43,317 nucleotides of DNA from assembly GCA_032718475.1 (NCBI GenBank), contig JAUCBJ010005372.1, forward strand, positions 1-43,317. The letters run 5' to 3'. The notes under the pieces were generated by a model that was not told the origin of the DNA, ran no database searches, and saw only the letters and a program-made list of their open reading frames with translations. The translations under genes and the position numbers were made by a program. The stretch is from Nemertoderma westbladi (Eukaryota > Xenacoelomorpha > Nemertodermatida > Nemertodermatidae). Every line of letters begins with the position of its first letter. Position 1 is the stretch's first letter. Of the stretch, positions 1 through 32,914 are shown one piece after another.

Positions 1-69
1 ACACCAACATATTCAATATTTTGTACAGCCCTACAAAATTTGAGCCACGATAGAAATAGTCTGACCCAC

Positions 70-595
70 CTGGATGATCAAAATCTAACTCAGGATTAAA
101 CTTCGTTATTAGATGTCGACATTTATCTAAATCAGATGAGTTTCTAGGAATCCAAACCATTTCCTCGTCGCTTACCTCATTGGACACCCGCCTAACTATC
201 GTAACATTGGAGCAATGCGTCCCAATGACGTCATCAATCGTGCGACTGATCTCCTCCGGAGCGATAAACACGACGAGATAATCCAATTCGGACTTGATCG
301 AGAGAGATCGCCGGGATTCGATTCCGAGGAGTTGGAAGTTATTCTGATCCGCGGTTTGAAGGATTTCCCAAAGGGCCACACCGAATTTCGGTCTAACGAT
401 TAAAGTCACTGAAGCGAGGTCATCGAAATTGTCAGAAAAACTTTCGGTTTCAACACTTTTATCTACGTAGGCTCCTTGTGCATCAGATATCAGACTGCGG
501 AGTCGCATCTTGCGAAAGGTCGGTTTATTTACGGGACCGTTCGGTTGGTCATTGCTCAAGCCATTAACCATCGTTGGTGATTTGTCGTCCTCCAT
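70..595 (-). CDS. TH: Tyrosine 3-monooxygenase (tyrosine hydroxylase), first coding exon, partial gene
   Basis: Tyrosine hydroxylase makes L-DOPA from tyrosine using tetrahydrobiopterin, Fe(II) and O2, the first step of catecholamine synthesis, in the cytosol. The minus-strand frame is open from the ATG at 595-593 to the window edge, with an in-frame TAA five codons upstream, which supports this start. Residues about 31-40 (KMRLRSLISD) resemble the phosphorylated Ser40 region of vertebrate TH (RRQSLIEDA). An ACT-like regulatory domain follows (about 60-135, with LLGIESRRS). Then comes the start of the catalytic domain, WIPRNSSDLDKCRHLITKF and PELDFDHPG, which matches TH (WFPRKVSELDKCHHLVTKF) better than PAH or TPH. 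A good donor, CAG|GTGGGT, ends the exon at 70. The frame stays open beyond it and reads SDYFYR, which resembles SDQVYR of TH, so the exon could end at a weaker donor near 48. The rest of the gene lies left of the window. The family call is firm; the exon end is inferred. Confidence 0.9.
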
Positions 596-2120
596 TAGTC
601 TTAACTTTTATTGGAAATCTACAACAAAGTCATTGCTAAATTCACAAACTAACAATTCGTCAATTTATTCGGGCCAAGATTTCAGTGCGTTAAGTTTCAG
701 TTTTGTTAAAAAAAATTAGCATACAAGAAATCAGAAATTCTACCCAGGGGAGATCTATCTTATTGATTCTGAGTAAATTGACATAAAACAACCAAAACAA
801 AAGATAGGCCTACTATACTACTCATGTAAGAGTTTTTTGGATAAATTATCTTATATAATATAATTTTTATACACGGCTGGGATGACAATTATGTAAAAAT
901 AATATGATAATATTATTATCAACTAGTTTTAACTGCACAGGCAAAAATTTGACTGTAAACATAATGCTATTCCTATTGTTCTTCGGTTATTGCTTTGCCA
1001 TATATTTTATAATATATTATTTATATTACATATCGGCACAACGTTTACACCCTTAAAAAAACGTATAAACCTGTAGTTAAACAACTTAAGAGACAGACAG
1101 TAAGAAATTAACATCCGACCCATGGAATATAAAATAAGCTTATTATTCTACCTAACCTTTTATAGTGAATCCGTTGCCATAGATGGGACACGTTGAACTA
1201 ATTGACTTACAGTTCAGTTTTACCTGCCTCATAAGTATAGCTCTTATGTATATTAATTAGACGTAAGGAACTAGGACTACGCACATAGAAACGCTTTAAG
1301 TGCGTGCTATCAGCTACATTATATGTTACAACAGCCTCCTACGCATGTACAGCTACTTAATGTACCACTCAAAGGAGTTATTTAATAATAACGTTCACGT
1401 TGTGAAGTCGGGTACAGCTTCATGAATTAATTATGCACAAGCATTAAGTGGAATACGTCTCGTTGAACATGAACACCCACGCTTGGATACATGGATAGTA
1501 ATCTACTGTACGTAATCCCGTCGTGACTATAACTGCTCATACTGAACACGTTCAACCTCAACCACATAACCAGCACCATCAAGCACATAAAACAAGGTTG
1601 CAACTAACACTTCAATGAAACGCTTTCATGTATTAAATTATCCTAAATTTTCTTATACTAGGCTATATCCCCAATTAATTGTTGGTACCTCAGTTGTTTA
1701 TACAGCTAACGACCTAAATAAAAGAAGAATGATGCAGGTACAACAAGATAATGAAAAAACGCAATCGGTGATTGAGACTTATTCATCCAATAAATTGCAT
1801 TATTTTTGTAATTTGTAACATATCGTAAATATAACAATCCCTGTTAAAGAAGGATCCAGGGCGCGCAAATCTCGCGGCTTGTTGTATTAAAACTACGTTT
1901 AAGGTTAAAACTGACTTTGTGTGCACATCGTCCTTACAAGGTGTTTCCAGATAAAGCTATATCTTCGATATTAAAGATCTCGGATAGAGCGTTCAGGTTT
2001 TTCAAAGCAGGCCTACGTTTTTCTTTCCAAGAAAAGTTTTACTTTCATGTTCCCATTGTCAAATCACCCAAACACATTCCGCATTCAATCACAATAAACA
2101 ATAACCAAAAATAATGATAA
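596..2120. other. Non-coding stretch upstream of TH
   Basis: This holds the presumed 5' UTR and promoter side of TH and then AT-rich DNA. The short open frames here (for example 1615-1818 and 1917-2114 plus) show no recognisable protein. Part of 1900-2120 may be the 5' UTR of the LINE that follows, but I cannot place that boundary. Confidence 0.5.
864..871 (-). promoter_or_regulatory. Candidate TATA box for the tyrosine hydroxylase gene
   Basis: The minus strand reads TATAAAAA about 270 bases upstream of the TH start codon, next to a GC-richer CCAGCCGTG stretch. TATA-like words are common in this AT-rich DNA, so this is only a candidate core promoter. Confidence 0.25.
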
Positions 2121-5100
2121 CAAGGAACAAACTCTCGGAGTAAGATCGTCCAATGCGAGAGTTGTGACACATTTGTACATTTAAAATGTTACCGTAGGAA
2201 AAGCAGTAATTTATTCTCCACCAGAAACAATCTTGAACCAAGTTTTCTCTGCAATAGCTGTATTTTTACCGAACTTCCCTTTCATGATACAATTTTAGAA
2301 TCAGAAACAGACGATTCATTCCTCACATCGCCTCTGCAAACTCCAAGTGATGCTGAGAGTGAAACTTTTAAATTTTTTAAGAAAAAAGGTCAGCATTTTT
2401 TGCATTTAAACGCACGATCTCTGCTTCCCAAACTTTCTGAAATTCGTATTTTAATCAATAAATCCAACCCAGCAGTTTTAACAATCTCTGAAACTTGGCT
2501 CGATGATAGTGTTTCTGATGGAGAAATTTATATTGATAATTACGTAGTTTTACGTAAGGATAGGGACAGACACGGTGGTGGTGTCTGTACTTACATTCGA
2601 TGTGATTTAGCTTTTAATCGTAGGGAAGATTTAGAGTCTTGTGACGAAGTTTTACTGGTGGAACTTTTACTTCCTAAAACTAAACCTATTTTAATCGGTA
2701 CTTTATATCGGCCCCCTAAACAATCAGATTTTTTGCAAAATTTTGAAAATACAATTTTATGTAATCTTAGGTCAGACTGTGAAATATATTTCTTAGGTGA
2801 TTTTAATATCTGTTACCATCACAAAGCATCCCCCATCTGTAAACAGTACCAAAGTATTTTAAATTTGTTTGGTTTAAAACAAATTATTCGAGATTCTACC
2901 AGAATTACCAGTAAAACTTCTACTTTACTAGATCACATCCTTTGTAATAATACCGATAATATTTCTCAATCTGGGGTTTTACCGATAGGTCTAAGCGATC
3001 ATTTTACAGTTTTCTGCACAAAAAAGACACAAAAATCTTTTTTCGGGGATCATAAAACAGTAACAGTTAGGTCTATGAAAAATTACAGCAAGGAACGCTT
3101 TTTAAGTTTGTTAGTTAATTCTGACTGGGAACCCTGTTTTAAGGCCGCTGACATTAACCTTGCGTACACTGTTTTTAAAGATATATTTCTAAAGGCACTT
3201 AATACTGTACACCAATTAAAGAAATTAGTCTTAAACAACGCACTGAGCCCTGGCTGACCTCGGGTATTCTTAGTAATATCAGAGAAAGAGATAACTATTT
3301 GTATAAATTTAGGAAATACCGTGTTTTAGCTGATTATAATAATTACTGCAAATATAGAAACCTTGTCCAACGGGAAATAAACAAAGCTGCATCTGAATAT
3401 TTGTACAACAAAATAAGTGAGAATAAAGATAATCCTAAAAGTCTATGGTCTACCCTAAAATCTTTAGGTTATAAAAACCTTAAATCTAAATCGAATATTG
3501 TTCTGCAAGATAAAGGTGAGCTGATTCATGATCATACTCTAGTTAGTAATTTATTTAATAATTATTTTACTAATGTTGCCTCTAATTTAGTTAAGAAGTT
3601 ACCGTTATCAAGTAACAAATATAGTATAGGGTCCGAAACTCTAAATAATTTTTATTTAGAAAAGTTACAAAATTCAGAAAAGTTATTTTTAAAACCCGTT
3701 TCTGAGGATTTCGTTTTTCAAAATCTACTTAGCCTATCAGCCTCAAAAAGTACCGGTCTAGACCTAATACCTGCCCGTTTTCTTAAGGATGGTGCTGAAG
3801 TACTTAAAGTGCCCATTACTTTTATTATTAATTACTCTATCGTAGATAATGTAGTACCAGACGAACTGAAATTAGCTAAGGTTGTTCCTCTGTATAAAAA
3901 GAATAGTAAAGTAGAACCCTGTAATTACAGACCTGTTAGTATCTTAAGTATTGTATCTAAAATTCTAGAACGTTCTGTTTTTCTACAGTTGGAGGCACAT
4001 CTTAGTAGGCTAAATCTGATCTATGAACTACAGTCCGGTTTTCGTAAATCATATTCTACAGACACCTGCCTTATTAACTTAACTGATACAATTAGATGTA
4101 ATAACGCAAAGGGTTTATTATATACTGGTATGGTAATGTTGGACCTACAAAAGGCTTTCGATACTGTAGATCATGAAATTCTGCTTGGTAAGTTAGGCCT
4201 GATGGGTGTAGGTTCTATAGACTGGTTCAAGTCCTACCTGTCAGACAGAGGTCAAACTGTAGTCATTAGCAAATCACAGTCTACTGTACAAGAGATTACC
4301 TGTGGTGTACCGCAAGGTTGTATATTAGGTCCTCTGCTTTTTGTATGCTATGTAAATGATATGATGAGTAGTATAGATCCCGATTTTAAACTCATTTTAT
4401 ATGCCGACGACAGTGCTCTTATTTTCTCTCATAAAGATCCTATCCATATTTCCCAAAAGTTAAGTGCAGTTCTAGAATCCTGTAATGAGTGGTTGGTTGA
4501 TAATAATAAGCTATCCATTCACTACGGTAAGACTGAAAGTATTTTGTTTGGTTCCAAAAGAAAGTTAAAGAAGGTAACTAAGTTTGAAGTCACTAGTAAT
4601 GGACATAAGATTGAAAATAAAAATGAAGTTAAATATTTAGGCACCACATTGGATAACTGCTTATCAGGAGAAAGCATAGTGAAAAATATTTTCTCGAAAG
4701 TCAACAGTAGGCTTAGGTTTCTATACAGAAATAAAAATAGTTTAAACACCGACTCCACGACTCCCGCAAGTTACTTTGCTCTTCTTTAATACAGTGTCAC
4801 ATGGACTATGCGTGCTCTTCTTGGTATGAAGGCTTAACCAAACAGCTTAAATGTAAATTACAAGTAGCTCAGAATAAAGTAGTACGATTTATTAAAGACT
4901 ACAAACCTAGGCACCACCTAACTCCAGATGACTTTTCTGAATCTGGACTACTTAACTTAGATAGTAGAGAAGCAGCTACGCCTTAATTAACCATGTGCAT
5001 AAAGTGTATAATGGTAAATGTCCCAATTACCTAAAACAAAAATTCAACAGAGTACGCGATACACACTCTTACAGTACCAGAGCTAGTGCTTCAAACTTCT

Positions 5101-5282
5101 ACCTCCCGAATTGTAAATCCTTCGAATCTGATACTTTCTTTTTTAACGGCATTACAAATTGGAACGCTCTGCCTAATGAAATTAAAAACCTAAATAATCA
5201 ACATTCTTTTAAATCTGCAGTTAAATCTCACCTCCGTGTGCAATGTAAAAATAGGTACAATAGTCCTACAGTAAGTTATTAG
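2121..5282 (+). pseudogene. LINE ORF2-like polyprotein: PHD finger, endonuclease, reverse transcriptase; frameshifted
   Basis: An open frame runs from 2121. Cysteines of a PHD-like finger (CESC at 2154, HLKC, CNSC ending at 2261) precede the endonuclease, which begins at HLNARSLLPKLSEI (from 2400) and includes GDFN and LSDHFTVF. The frame is lost around 3195-3215, since the next frame continues sensibly as [18 protein letters not shown]. The reverse transcriptase then runs to 4789 with [39 protein letters not shown] and the catalytic YADD at 4400-4411. A second shift near 4775 leads into IQCHMDYACSSWY, and a third near 4985 leads into NHVHKVYNGKCPNYL. The C-terminal part ends at the stop at 5280-5282. 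With at least three frame breaks this copy cannot make the full protein. Confidence 0.9.
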
Positions 5283-5512
5283 TTTATTAATTATTTACTA
5301 TTTATACTGTAATTACGTTTTATATTGGTTTTAGGTTAGCGTAGTGTAATATTGTATTTGTAACCAAGTAACATAAAGGACCCTTTGGAAATAAGCTGCA
5401 AAGCTTTAGGGGTAATCCTATATGTTATGTTGGACAATACCTTTATACCGGTACATTGTTTGGTGTATTTGTTATTGTTCATACATAATGTATAAATAAA
5501 TCTATCTATCTA
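2121..5512 (+). mobile_element. Non-LTR retrotransposon (LINE), CR1/L2/Daphne-like, decayed copy
   Basis: The order is PHD-like zinc finger, apurinic-type endonuclease, reverse transcriptase and C-terminal domain, then a 3' UTR of about 230 bases. The UTR contains a small hairpin-like stretch (near 5388-5415, GGAAATAAGC then GCTTTAGGGG). The element ends in AATAAA followed by TCTATCTATCTATG, a short tandem tail of the kind seen at the 3' ends of CR1/L2-group elements. The whole body is AT-rich, like its surroundings. The 5' boundary is uncertain because no target-site duplication was found. The clade is inferred from protein motifs and was not tested by phylogeny. Confidence 0.9.
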
Positions 5513-6347
5513 TGATATAACATAATGTTCCAGCATAACAGACAATATATTGACAACATATTGACCCTTCAACAATAAAACTTACACATTTAATTAAATC
5601 CAATATTCGTTACTAAGGTAAACCAGATCAGTAACTTCAAACCAAATTTTACTTTTTTGTGGCAATTGTAGAAGGTATGATTGACATAATAAGTGTGACT
5701 AGTTTTGAAATCCGAGCAGGCCGTGGTTGTGAGTTTTGCACCATAACGAGCAATCGCCCTTGAGCAGATTCGGACCATAGAAACAGTTGGAGAGCGGCGA
5801 GACGACTTCTGAAACGGGCTTGATGCCAACCTAGAGCTTACTTCCTTCGTGAGCAAAGTTAGTGCGCCAAAGAGTATTTTAAGAGAAAAACATGGTAATA
5901 AAGGCATGAAATCAAATGCATTTTTTTTCATTTATTACTTTATAACGTAAGAGTTCATCTATTATATCATTAACTGTATAATAATATGATAAAGAAGGAT
6001 TATAAAATAAGACGAACGGCACATTAAATAATAGTACCTAATTGTCTTTACTACTTGAATAACTGACAGCACAACAACCTTGCCTACATACAACACAAAC
6101 TCACAAACGGTGTCCTCAATCAGACACAACATATACAACTAGGTATATAATACAATATATTATTAAGAAATATACAGAATTCAATAAATAAAACAAGTTT
6201 ACTGCAAACAAGTACTATAATGTGATACAAACAATAACTGTGGGATAATAATATTGTGATTGATTGCTCTTTATGGAACAACAAAACCTTTAGCAATATA
6301 GGGATCTAAACAGTAGTTATAGGAATACCCGATACCAAAGCACATAC
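5513..6347. other. Non-coding spacer between LINE and minisatellite
   Basis: The sequence is AT-rich. The one longer frame (5590-5931, minus, 113 codons) resembles nothing I know. A GC-richer patch at about 5700-5850 stands out slightly and could be a lone exon, but no splice-supported reading was found. Confidence 0.4.
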
Positions 6348-8287
6348 GGTAGACCCAGAATAGTTGGAGGGTAGATCCAGAATGGTTGGAGGTAGATCCA
6401 GAATGGTTGGAGGGTAGATCCAGAATAGTTGGAGGTAGATCCAGAATGGTTGGAGGTAGATCCAGAATGGTTGGAGGGTAGATCCAGAATAGTTGGAGGT
6501 AGATCCAGAATAGTTGGAGGTAGATCCAGAATGGTTGGAGGTAGATCCAGAATGGTTGGAGGGTAGATCCAGAATAGTTGGAGGTAGATCCAGAATAGTT
6601 GGAGGTAGATCCAGAATAGTGGGAGGTAGATCCAGAATAGTTGGAGGTAGATCCAAAATAGCTGGAGGTAGATCCAGAATAGTTGGCGGTAGATCCAAAA
6701 TAGTTGGGGGGTAGATCCAGAATAGTTGGAGGTAGATCCAGAATAGTTGGAGGTAGATCCAGAATAGTTGGAGGTTGATCCAGAATAGTTGGGGGGTAGA
6801 TCCAGAATAGTTGGAGGTAGATCCAGAATAGTTTGAGGTAGATCCAGAATAGTTGGAGGTAGATCCAGAATAGTTGGAGGTAGATCCAGAATAGTTGGAG
6901 GTAGATCCAGAATAGTTGGAGGTAGATCCAGAATAGTTGGAGGTAGATCCAAAATAGTTGGGGGGTAGATCCAGAATAGTTGGAGGTAGATCCAGAATAG
7001 TTGGCGGTAGATCCAGAATAGTTGGAGGTAGATCCAGAATAGTTGGGGGGTAGATCCAGAATAGTTGGGGGGTAGATCCAGAATGGTTGGCGGTAGATCC
7101 AGAATAGTTGGGGGTAGATCCAGAATAGTTGGAGGTAGATCCAGAATAGTTGGGGGGTAGATCCAGAATAGTTGGAGGTAGATCCAGAATAGTTTGGAGG
7201 TAGATCCAGAATAGTTGGGGGGTAGATCCAGAATAGTTTGGGGGTAGATCCAGAATGGTTGGCGGTAGATCCAGAATAGTTGGGGGTAGATCCAGAATAG
7301 TTGGAGGTAGATCCAGAATAGTTGGGGGGTAGATCCAGAATAGTTGGAGGTAGATCCAGAATAGTTGGGAGGTAGATCCACAATAGTTGGGGGTAGATCC
7401 AGAATAGTTGGCGGTAGATCCACAATAGTTGGAGGTAGATCCAGAATAGTTGGGGGGTAGATCCAGAATAGTTGGAGGTAGATCCAGAATGGTTGGCGGT
7501 AGATCCAGAATAGTTGGAGGTAGATCCAGAATAGTTGGAGGTAGATCCAGAATAGTTGGAGGTAGATCCAGAATAGTTGGAGGTAGATCCAGAATAGTTG
7601 GGGGTAGATCCACAATAGTTGGAGGTAGATCCAGAATAGTTGGAGGTATATCCACAATAGTTGGAGGTAGATCCAGAATAGTTGGGGGGTAGATCCAGAA
7701 TAGTTGGAGGTAGATCCAGAATAGTTGGAGGTAGATCCAGAATAGGTGAAGGTAGATCCAGAATAGTTGGAGGTAGATCCAGAATAGTTGGAGGTAGATC
7801 CAGAATAGTTGGAGGTAGATCCAGAATAGTTGGCGGTAGATCCAGAATAGTTGGAGGTAGATCCAGAATAGTTGGCGGTAGATCCAGAATAGTTGGAGGT
7901 AGATCCAGAATAGTTGGCGGTAGATCCAGAATAGTTGGCGGTAGATCCAGAATAGTTGGAGGTAGATCCAGAATAGTTGGAGGTAGATCCAGAATAGTTG
8001 GAGGTAGATCCAGAATAGTTGGAGGTAGATCCAGAATAGCTGGAGGTAGATCCAGAATAGTTGGGGGGTAGATCCAGAATAGTTGGCGGTAGATCCAGAA
8101 TAGTTGGGGGTAGATCCAGAATAGTTGGAGGTAGATCCAGAATAGTTGGGGGGTAGATCCAGAATAGTTGGAGGTAGATCCAGAATAGTTGGCGGTAGAT
8201 CCAGAATAGTTGGAGGTAGATCCAGAATAGTTGGAGGTAGATCCACAATAGTTGGGGGTAGATCCAGAAATGTTGTTGTAGATCCCT
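6348..8287. repeat. 21-bp minisatellite, about 92 copies
   Basis: The unit on the plus strand is GTAGATCCAGAATAGTTGGAG. Common variants are GGCGG or GGGGGG in place of GGAGG, CACAATAG for CAGAATAG, and GAATGG for GAATAG. The unit is seven codons long, so all three minus frames stay open for over 640 codons (repeats of NYSGSTS, QLFWIYL and PTILDLP). These are repeat artefacts, not genes. The array lies about 360 bases downstream of the SRPK stop codon. Copies at the edges are the most diverged. Confidence 0.97.
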
Positions 8288-8645
8288 AGTACAAAAGATT
8301 GTGTTCCCCCACTCACACATATACGTTAATCCTGCAGTGTTACAAAATTCATATGAATTGAATAATTTACAATGAAAATATAAACTTTGCTACCAAATTT
8401 AAGGGTTTCTTTCTTGTACTCATAAATCGGAGATACTTAAAATAAAGTATTTCTTCTTGATTACATTACATTACCCCACCCAGACATCGGTGTTTTACTA
8501 TATTGCCATTTGCAAGCCATGTTCGAGTCTATTAATAGTCCTTAATGTAAATTGACCATTAAATAAATCGATGACTTTACTATATGTAGATGATTGTGTT
8601 ATAAATAAAGAAGACAAGGCAGTGGAGGATCGAGTGCGGTTGGCG

Positions 8646-30237
<21,592 letters not shown>

Positions 30238-31603
30238 ATATTCCAACAATTTCGAATTATATATAACGAATCCTCTACATTAACTATAATGAATCCTCAT
30301 TCGCACGTGGCGTGGTACGTCCCACTACGTCAGTTAAGTGCGTCAAATAACTGATAAGGTTAATCTGGTAATAAATTTCACTTCATATGTCGCAGTCATA
30401 CCGGTATTCAATATTTATAAGCGTGATATATTTAACTCCCCAGTTCAAGCAGTTAAGAATCTAGAATGCGGACTGAAAAAGGCAGATTAATTGATATAGG
30501 CTTGAATAGTTTTTGACAATGTAACGTTTCAGCATTTAGCTGTTTTTACATATGCAGGTTATGTACTGTACAGGCAGGCGCATCGGTATAGCAGTATAGT
30601 TTTACAGTAGTGGCTGATGGCGCGTAACTTAAACAATACTTAATACTTAAACAAAATTATCACGCACCGGTAACCCATTCAATTCAGAAATTTAACATAG
30701 ACATATGACATTATTGCCATATGGCCCATACTGCCATATGGCAATAATGTTGGAAATTATGCGAACTTTCTTAAATGATGACTTAATGTTAGGCGTTAGG
30801 GTTACATGACAGTTTTAATTATGGTTGAGATGAGGTCTGGACCAACTAACCCTAACCAAAATAATGAACCAAAAAAAAACCCACAAGTACCGGTACAGAT
30901 ACAGTACAGCAGAAACCTCATTGAAACATTTGTAACTTCAAACTTTATCCATATGTGGCGTGTGTGAAAGTAATCAGAGCATAGCTGACAGGCTGACTGT
31001 CAGGCTCAGGACTGTACCTTCAATATATGAAGTTTTTGTGGTACCACATTGCATACCGGTATCTATTTATAGAACAGTAGAACCTTATGAAAATGTTTTA
31101 TTATTGTGTTTATCAGTTAAACGCAAACGATTTTTTCGCAATAATATTAATTTTTTCGCAACAATATTAATTTTATTGCAATGCAGCAATGGAATTGGAA
31201 TGGAATTGTTTAATTGACATTAAATATAAATATTAAATAAATTTTAAAAATTTAAAATAAATTTAAATATTAAATAAAATAGAGCTAACAATATGAACAT
31301 ACCGGTATACAAAAGACACGTAGGCCTATAACCATTACACATTATAACAGTATAAACAATGGACATGTGAAAATAGTATGGCTGTATGACAGTATGACGG
31401 AAATAAAATTTAAAAATATCAAATTAAACGGAGTACGATTTATACACAGATACATCTGTACATACAGTACAGTACGGTCACGATGCAGTAGGTCAGATAC
31501 CCGTAATATTAATTTTATTGCAATAATATTAATTTTATCATCATACTATTTAATTTTATCGCAATGAATGCTGGAATGGGTGACAGGGTGACGATGACGA
31601 CCA
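30238..31603. other. SRPK 5' flank, AT-rich
   Basis: It should contain the SRPK promoter and 5' UTR. No clear TATA box or CpG-rich patch is seen. It includes a hairpin at 30708-30750 and, at about 30780-30890, a copy of the repeat GACAGTTTTAATTA ... CCAACTAACCC also seen at 13690-13790. Confidence 0.45.
30708..30750. repeat. Perfect inverted repeat, 18-base arms, 7-base loop
   Basis: The arm is ACATTATTGCCATATGGC, the loop CCATACT, then the exact complement. It lies about 470 bases upstream of the SRPK start codon. Confidence 0.95.
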
Positions 31604-31854
31604 GTCGGGCACTTTGTCAATATTGACATGTGTCAATATTGACATATAAAGCTAATTTCTCCAGCCTGCCACTGCCAGCCAGGACAGCAGGATGGGGCAT
31701 GTCAAAATTGACATGGACATGTCAATATTGACATGGACATGTCAATATTTACATTTTTTTACCTGACGTGTTCAAATATTTCCAGACGTGTTTTTTAAAT
31801 ATAAAAATCGAAATTACAGTCTCTGAGCAGATTTGAGAGATCTTTTATGTATTT

Positions 31855-32165
31855 TTCAAACTGACGAAGGCCTCTGGCGCTCTGGGCAGTTTTATCAGTT
31901 CTTTTCAGTTTTTCTCATGATGCATGAAACCCTCTGAACAATTTCAACTGCACCTTTCGGCATTTATCATGCTGCACAGAGGACTCTGAACAGTTTTAGC
32001 AGCTCTTTTTCAGTACGGTAGGCCATTTTAACATGCTGCGAAAAGGCTTAAATAGTTTCAAAAGCTCATTTCAGTATTTATAATGCCGCAAGAGTGCCTC
32101 TAACTAAAGCGTTTTGACAGCTCGTTTCAGTATTTGTGATGCTGCGCGAAGGCCTCTAAATAGAT
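31855..32165. repeat. About five degenerate tandem copies of a 62-75 bp unit
   Basis: The repeated words are GATGCTGCG or CATGCTGC, AAGGCCTCT, GAACAGTTTTA, CAGCTC and TTTCAGTATTT. It is internal to the 1.3-kb element. Confidence 0.75.
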
Positions 32166-32298
32166 TTGGTGGGGGTGAAATGAACATAAGAACCCAGCTG
32201 CCCAGCGTTCATGTCAATATTGACATTAGATGTCAATATTGACATGCAATAAAATATATCATTAAAATTATTACAAACAACAATATACCGGTACATTG

Positions 32299-32720
32299 CA
32301 GTCAGGAACACTGGTCACAATATGTCCAATTTACAGCCAGAATGTCAGAATGTGTCCGCGGAAAACGCTCTCAGAGTGAAATTTCTCCATAGAAAACAAT
32401 GCTAAATTTCATTTGAAAACCGGCAGTGAAATTTTAACATTGGCATTCTAAAAATTATGCCATTAGAATCGCCATAAAATTCTGTATAAATTAATTTGAG
32501 AATTAGAATCTCATCGTTGGGATAACTATCATAATATTAAAAATAAAAATGTGCCCAGCTTCTGCTTTGAGTACTAGTGGAGTTACAGCCAAAATATGTC
32601 CGGAAATATAATCGCAGCCTGTGAAGGACAAATAGTGGCTGCACGGACACTTTCTGGCTGTGAATATGTGGACAATTTTTGGCTGAGCTTCAGCCAGAAA
32701 GTGACCAGTGTTCCTAACTG
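32299..32720. mobile_element. MITE nested inside the 1.3-kb element
   Basis: The left end CAGTCAGGAACACTGGTCAC and the complement of the right end, CAGTTAGGAACACTGGTCAC, differ at one base in 20. The direct repeat CATTG flanks it (32294-32298 and 32721-32725). The words ACAGCCAGAA and TTCTGGCTG form a second inner inverted pair. At 422 bp it has no coding capacity. The superfamily is unknown. Confidence 0.8.
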
Positions 32721-32914
32721 CATTGGTTGGATTCAACAATATTTTAATTAAAATAGATATTCTCTTTACAAAAAAACATTTTTTACTTTTCAAATCACAA
32801 TATTTAAAAAATTTATGCTCAAAACATGTCAATATTGACATCATGTAAATTTTGACATGGAACATGTCAATATTGCAGTATTGACAACATGTCAATATTG
32901 ACAAAGTGCCCGAC

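Larger units (their letters stand above)
31604..32914. mobile_element. Non-autonomous DNA transposon ending in TGTCAATATTGACA palindromes
   Basis: Ends are inverted: both begin GTCGGGCACTTTGTCAATAT when read inward. The palindrome ATGTCAATATTGACAT or close variants recurs near both ends (31615-31755 and 32825-32905) and twice at 32213-32245. The flanks TGACGACCA and TGACGACGG are a possible 9-bp target duplication with two changes. No transposase frame. The interior holds a tandem array and a nested MITE. Confidence 0.75.

Noticed and set aside
215-403. Plus-strand 62-codon frame starting MRPNDVINRA
   Set aside because: Antisense shadow of the tyrosine hydroxylase exon.
5590-5931. Minus-strand 113-codon frame
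   Set aside because: No recognisable protein, no supporting splice sites or context; kept only as a note.
6271-8320. Very long minus-strand frames (646-681 codons) of NYSGSTS/QLFWIYL/PTILDLP repeats
   Set aside because: They come from the 21-bp minisatellite in all three frames; no domain, no splice or start context.
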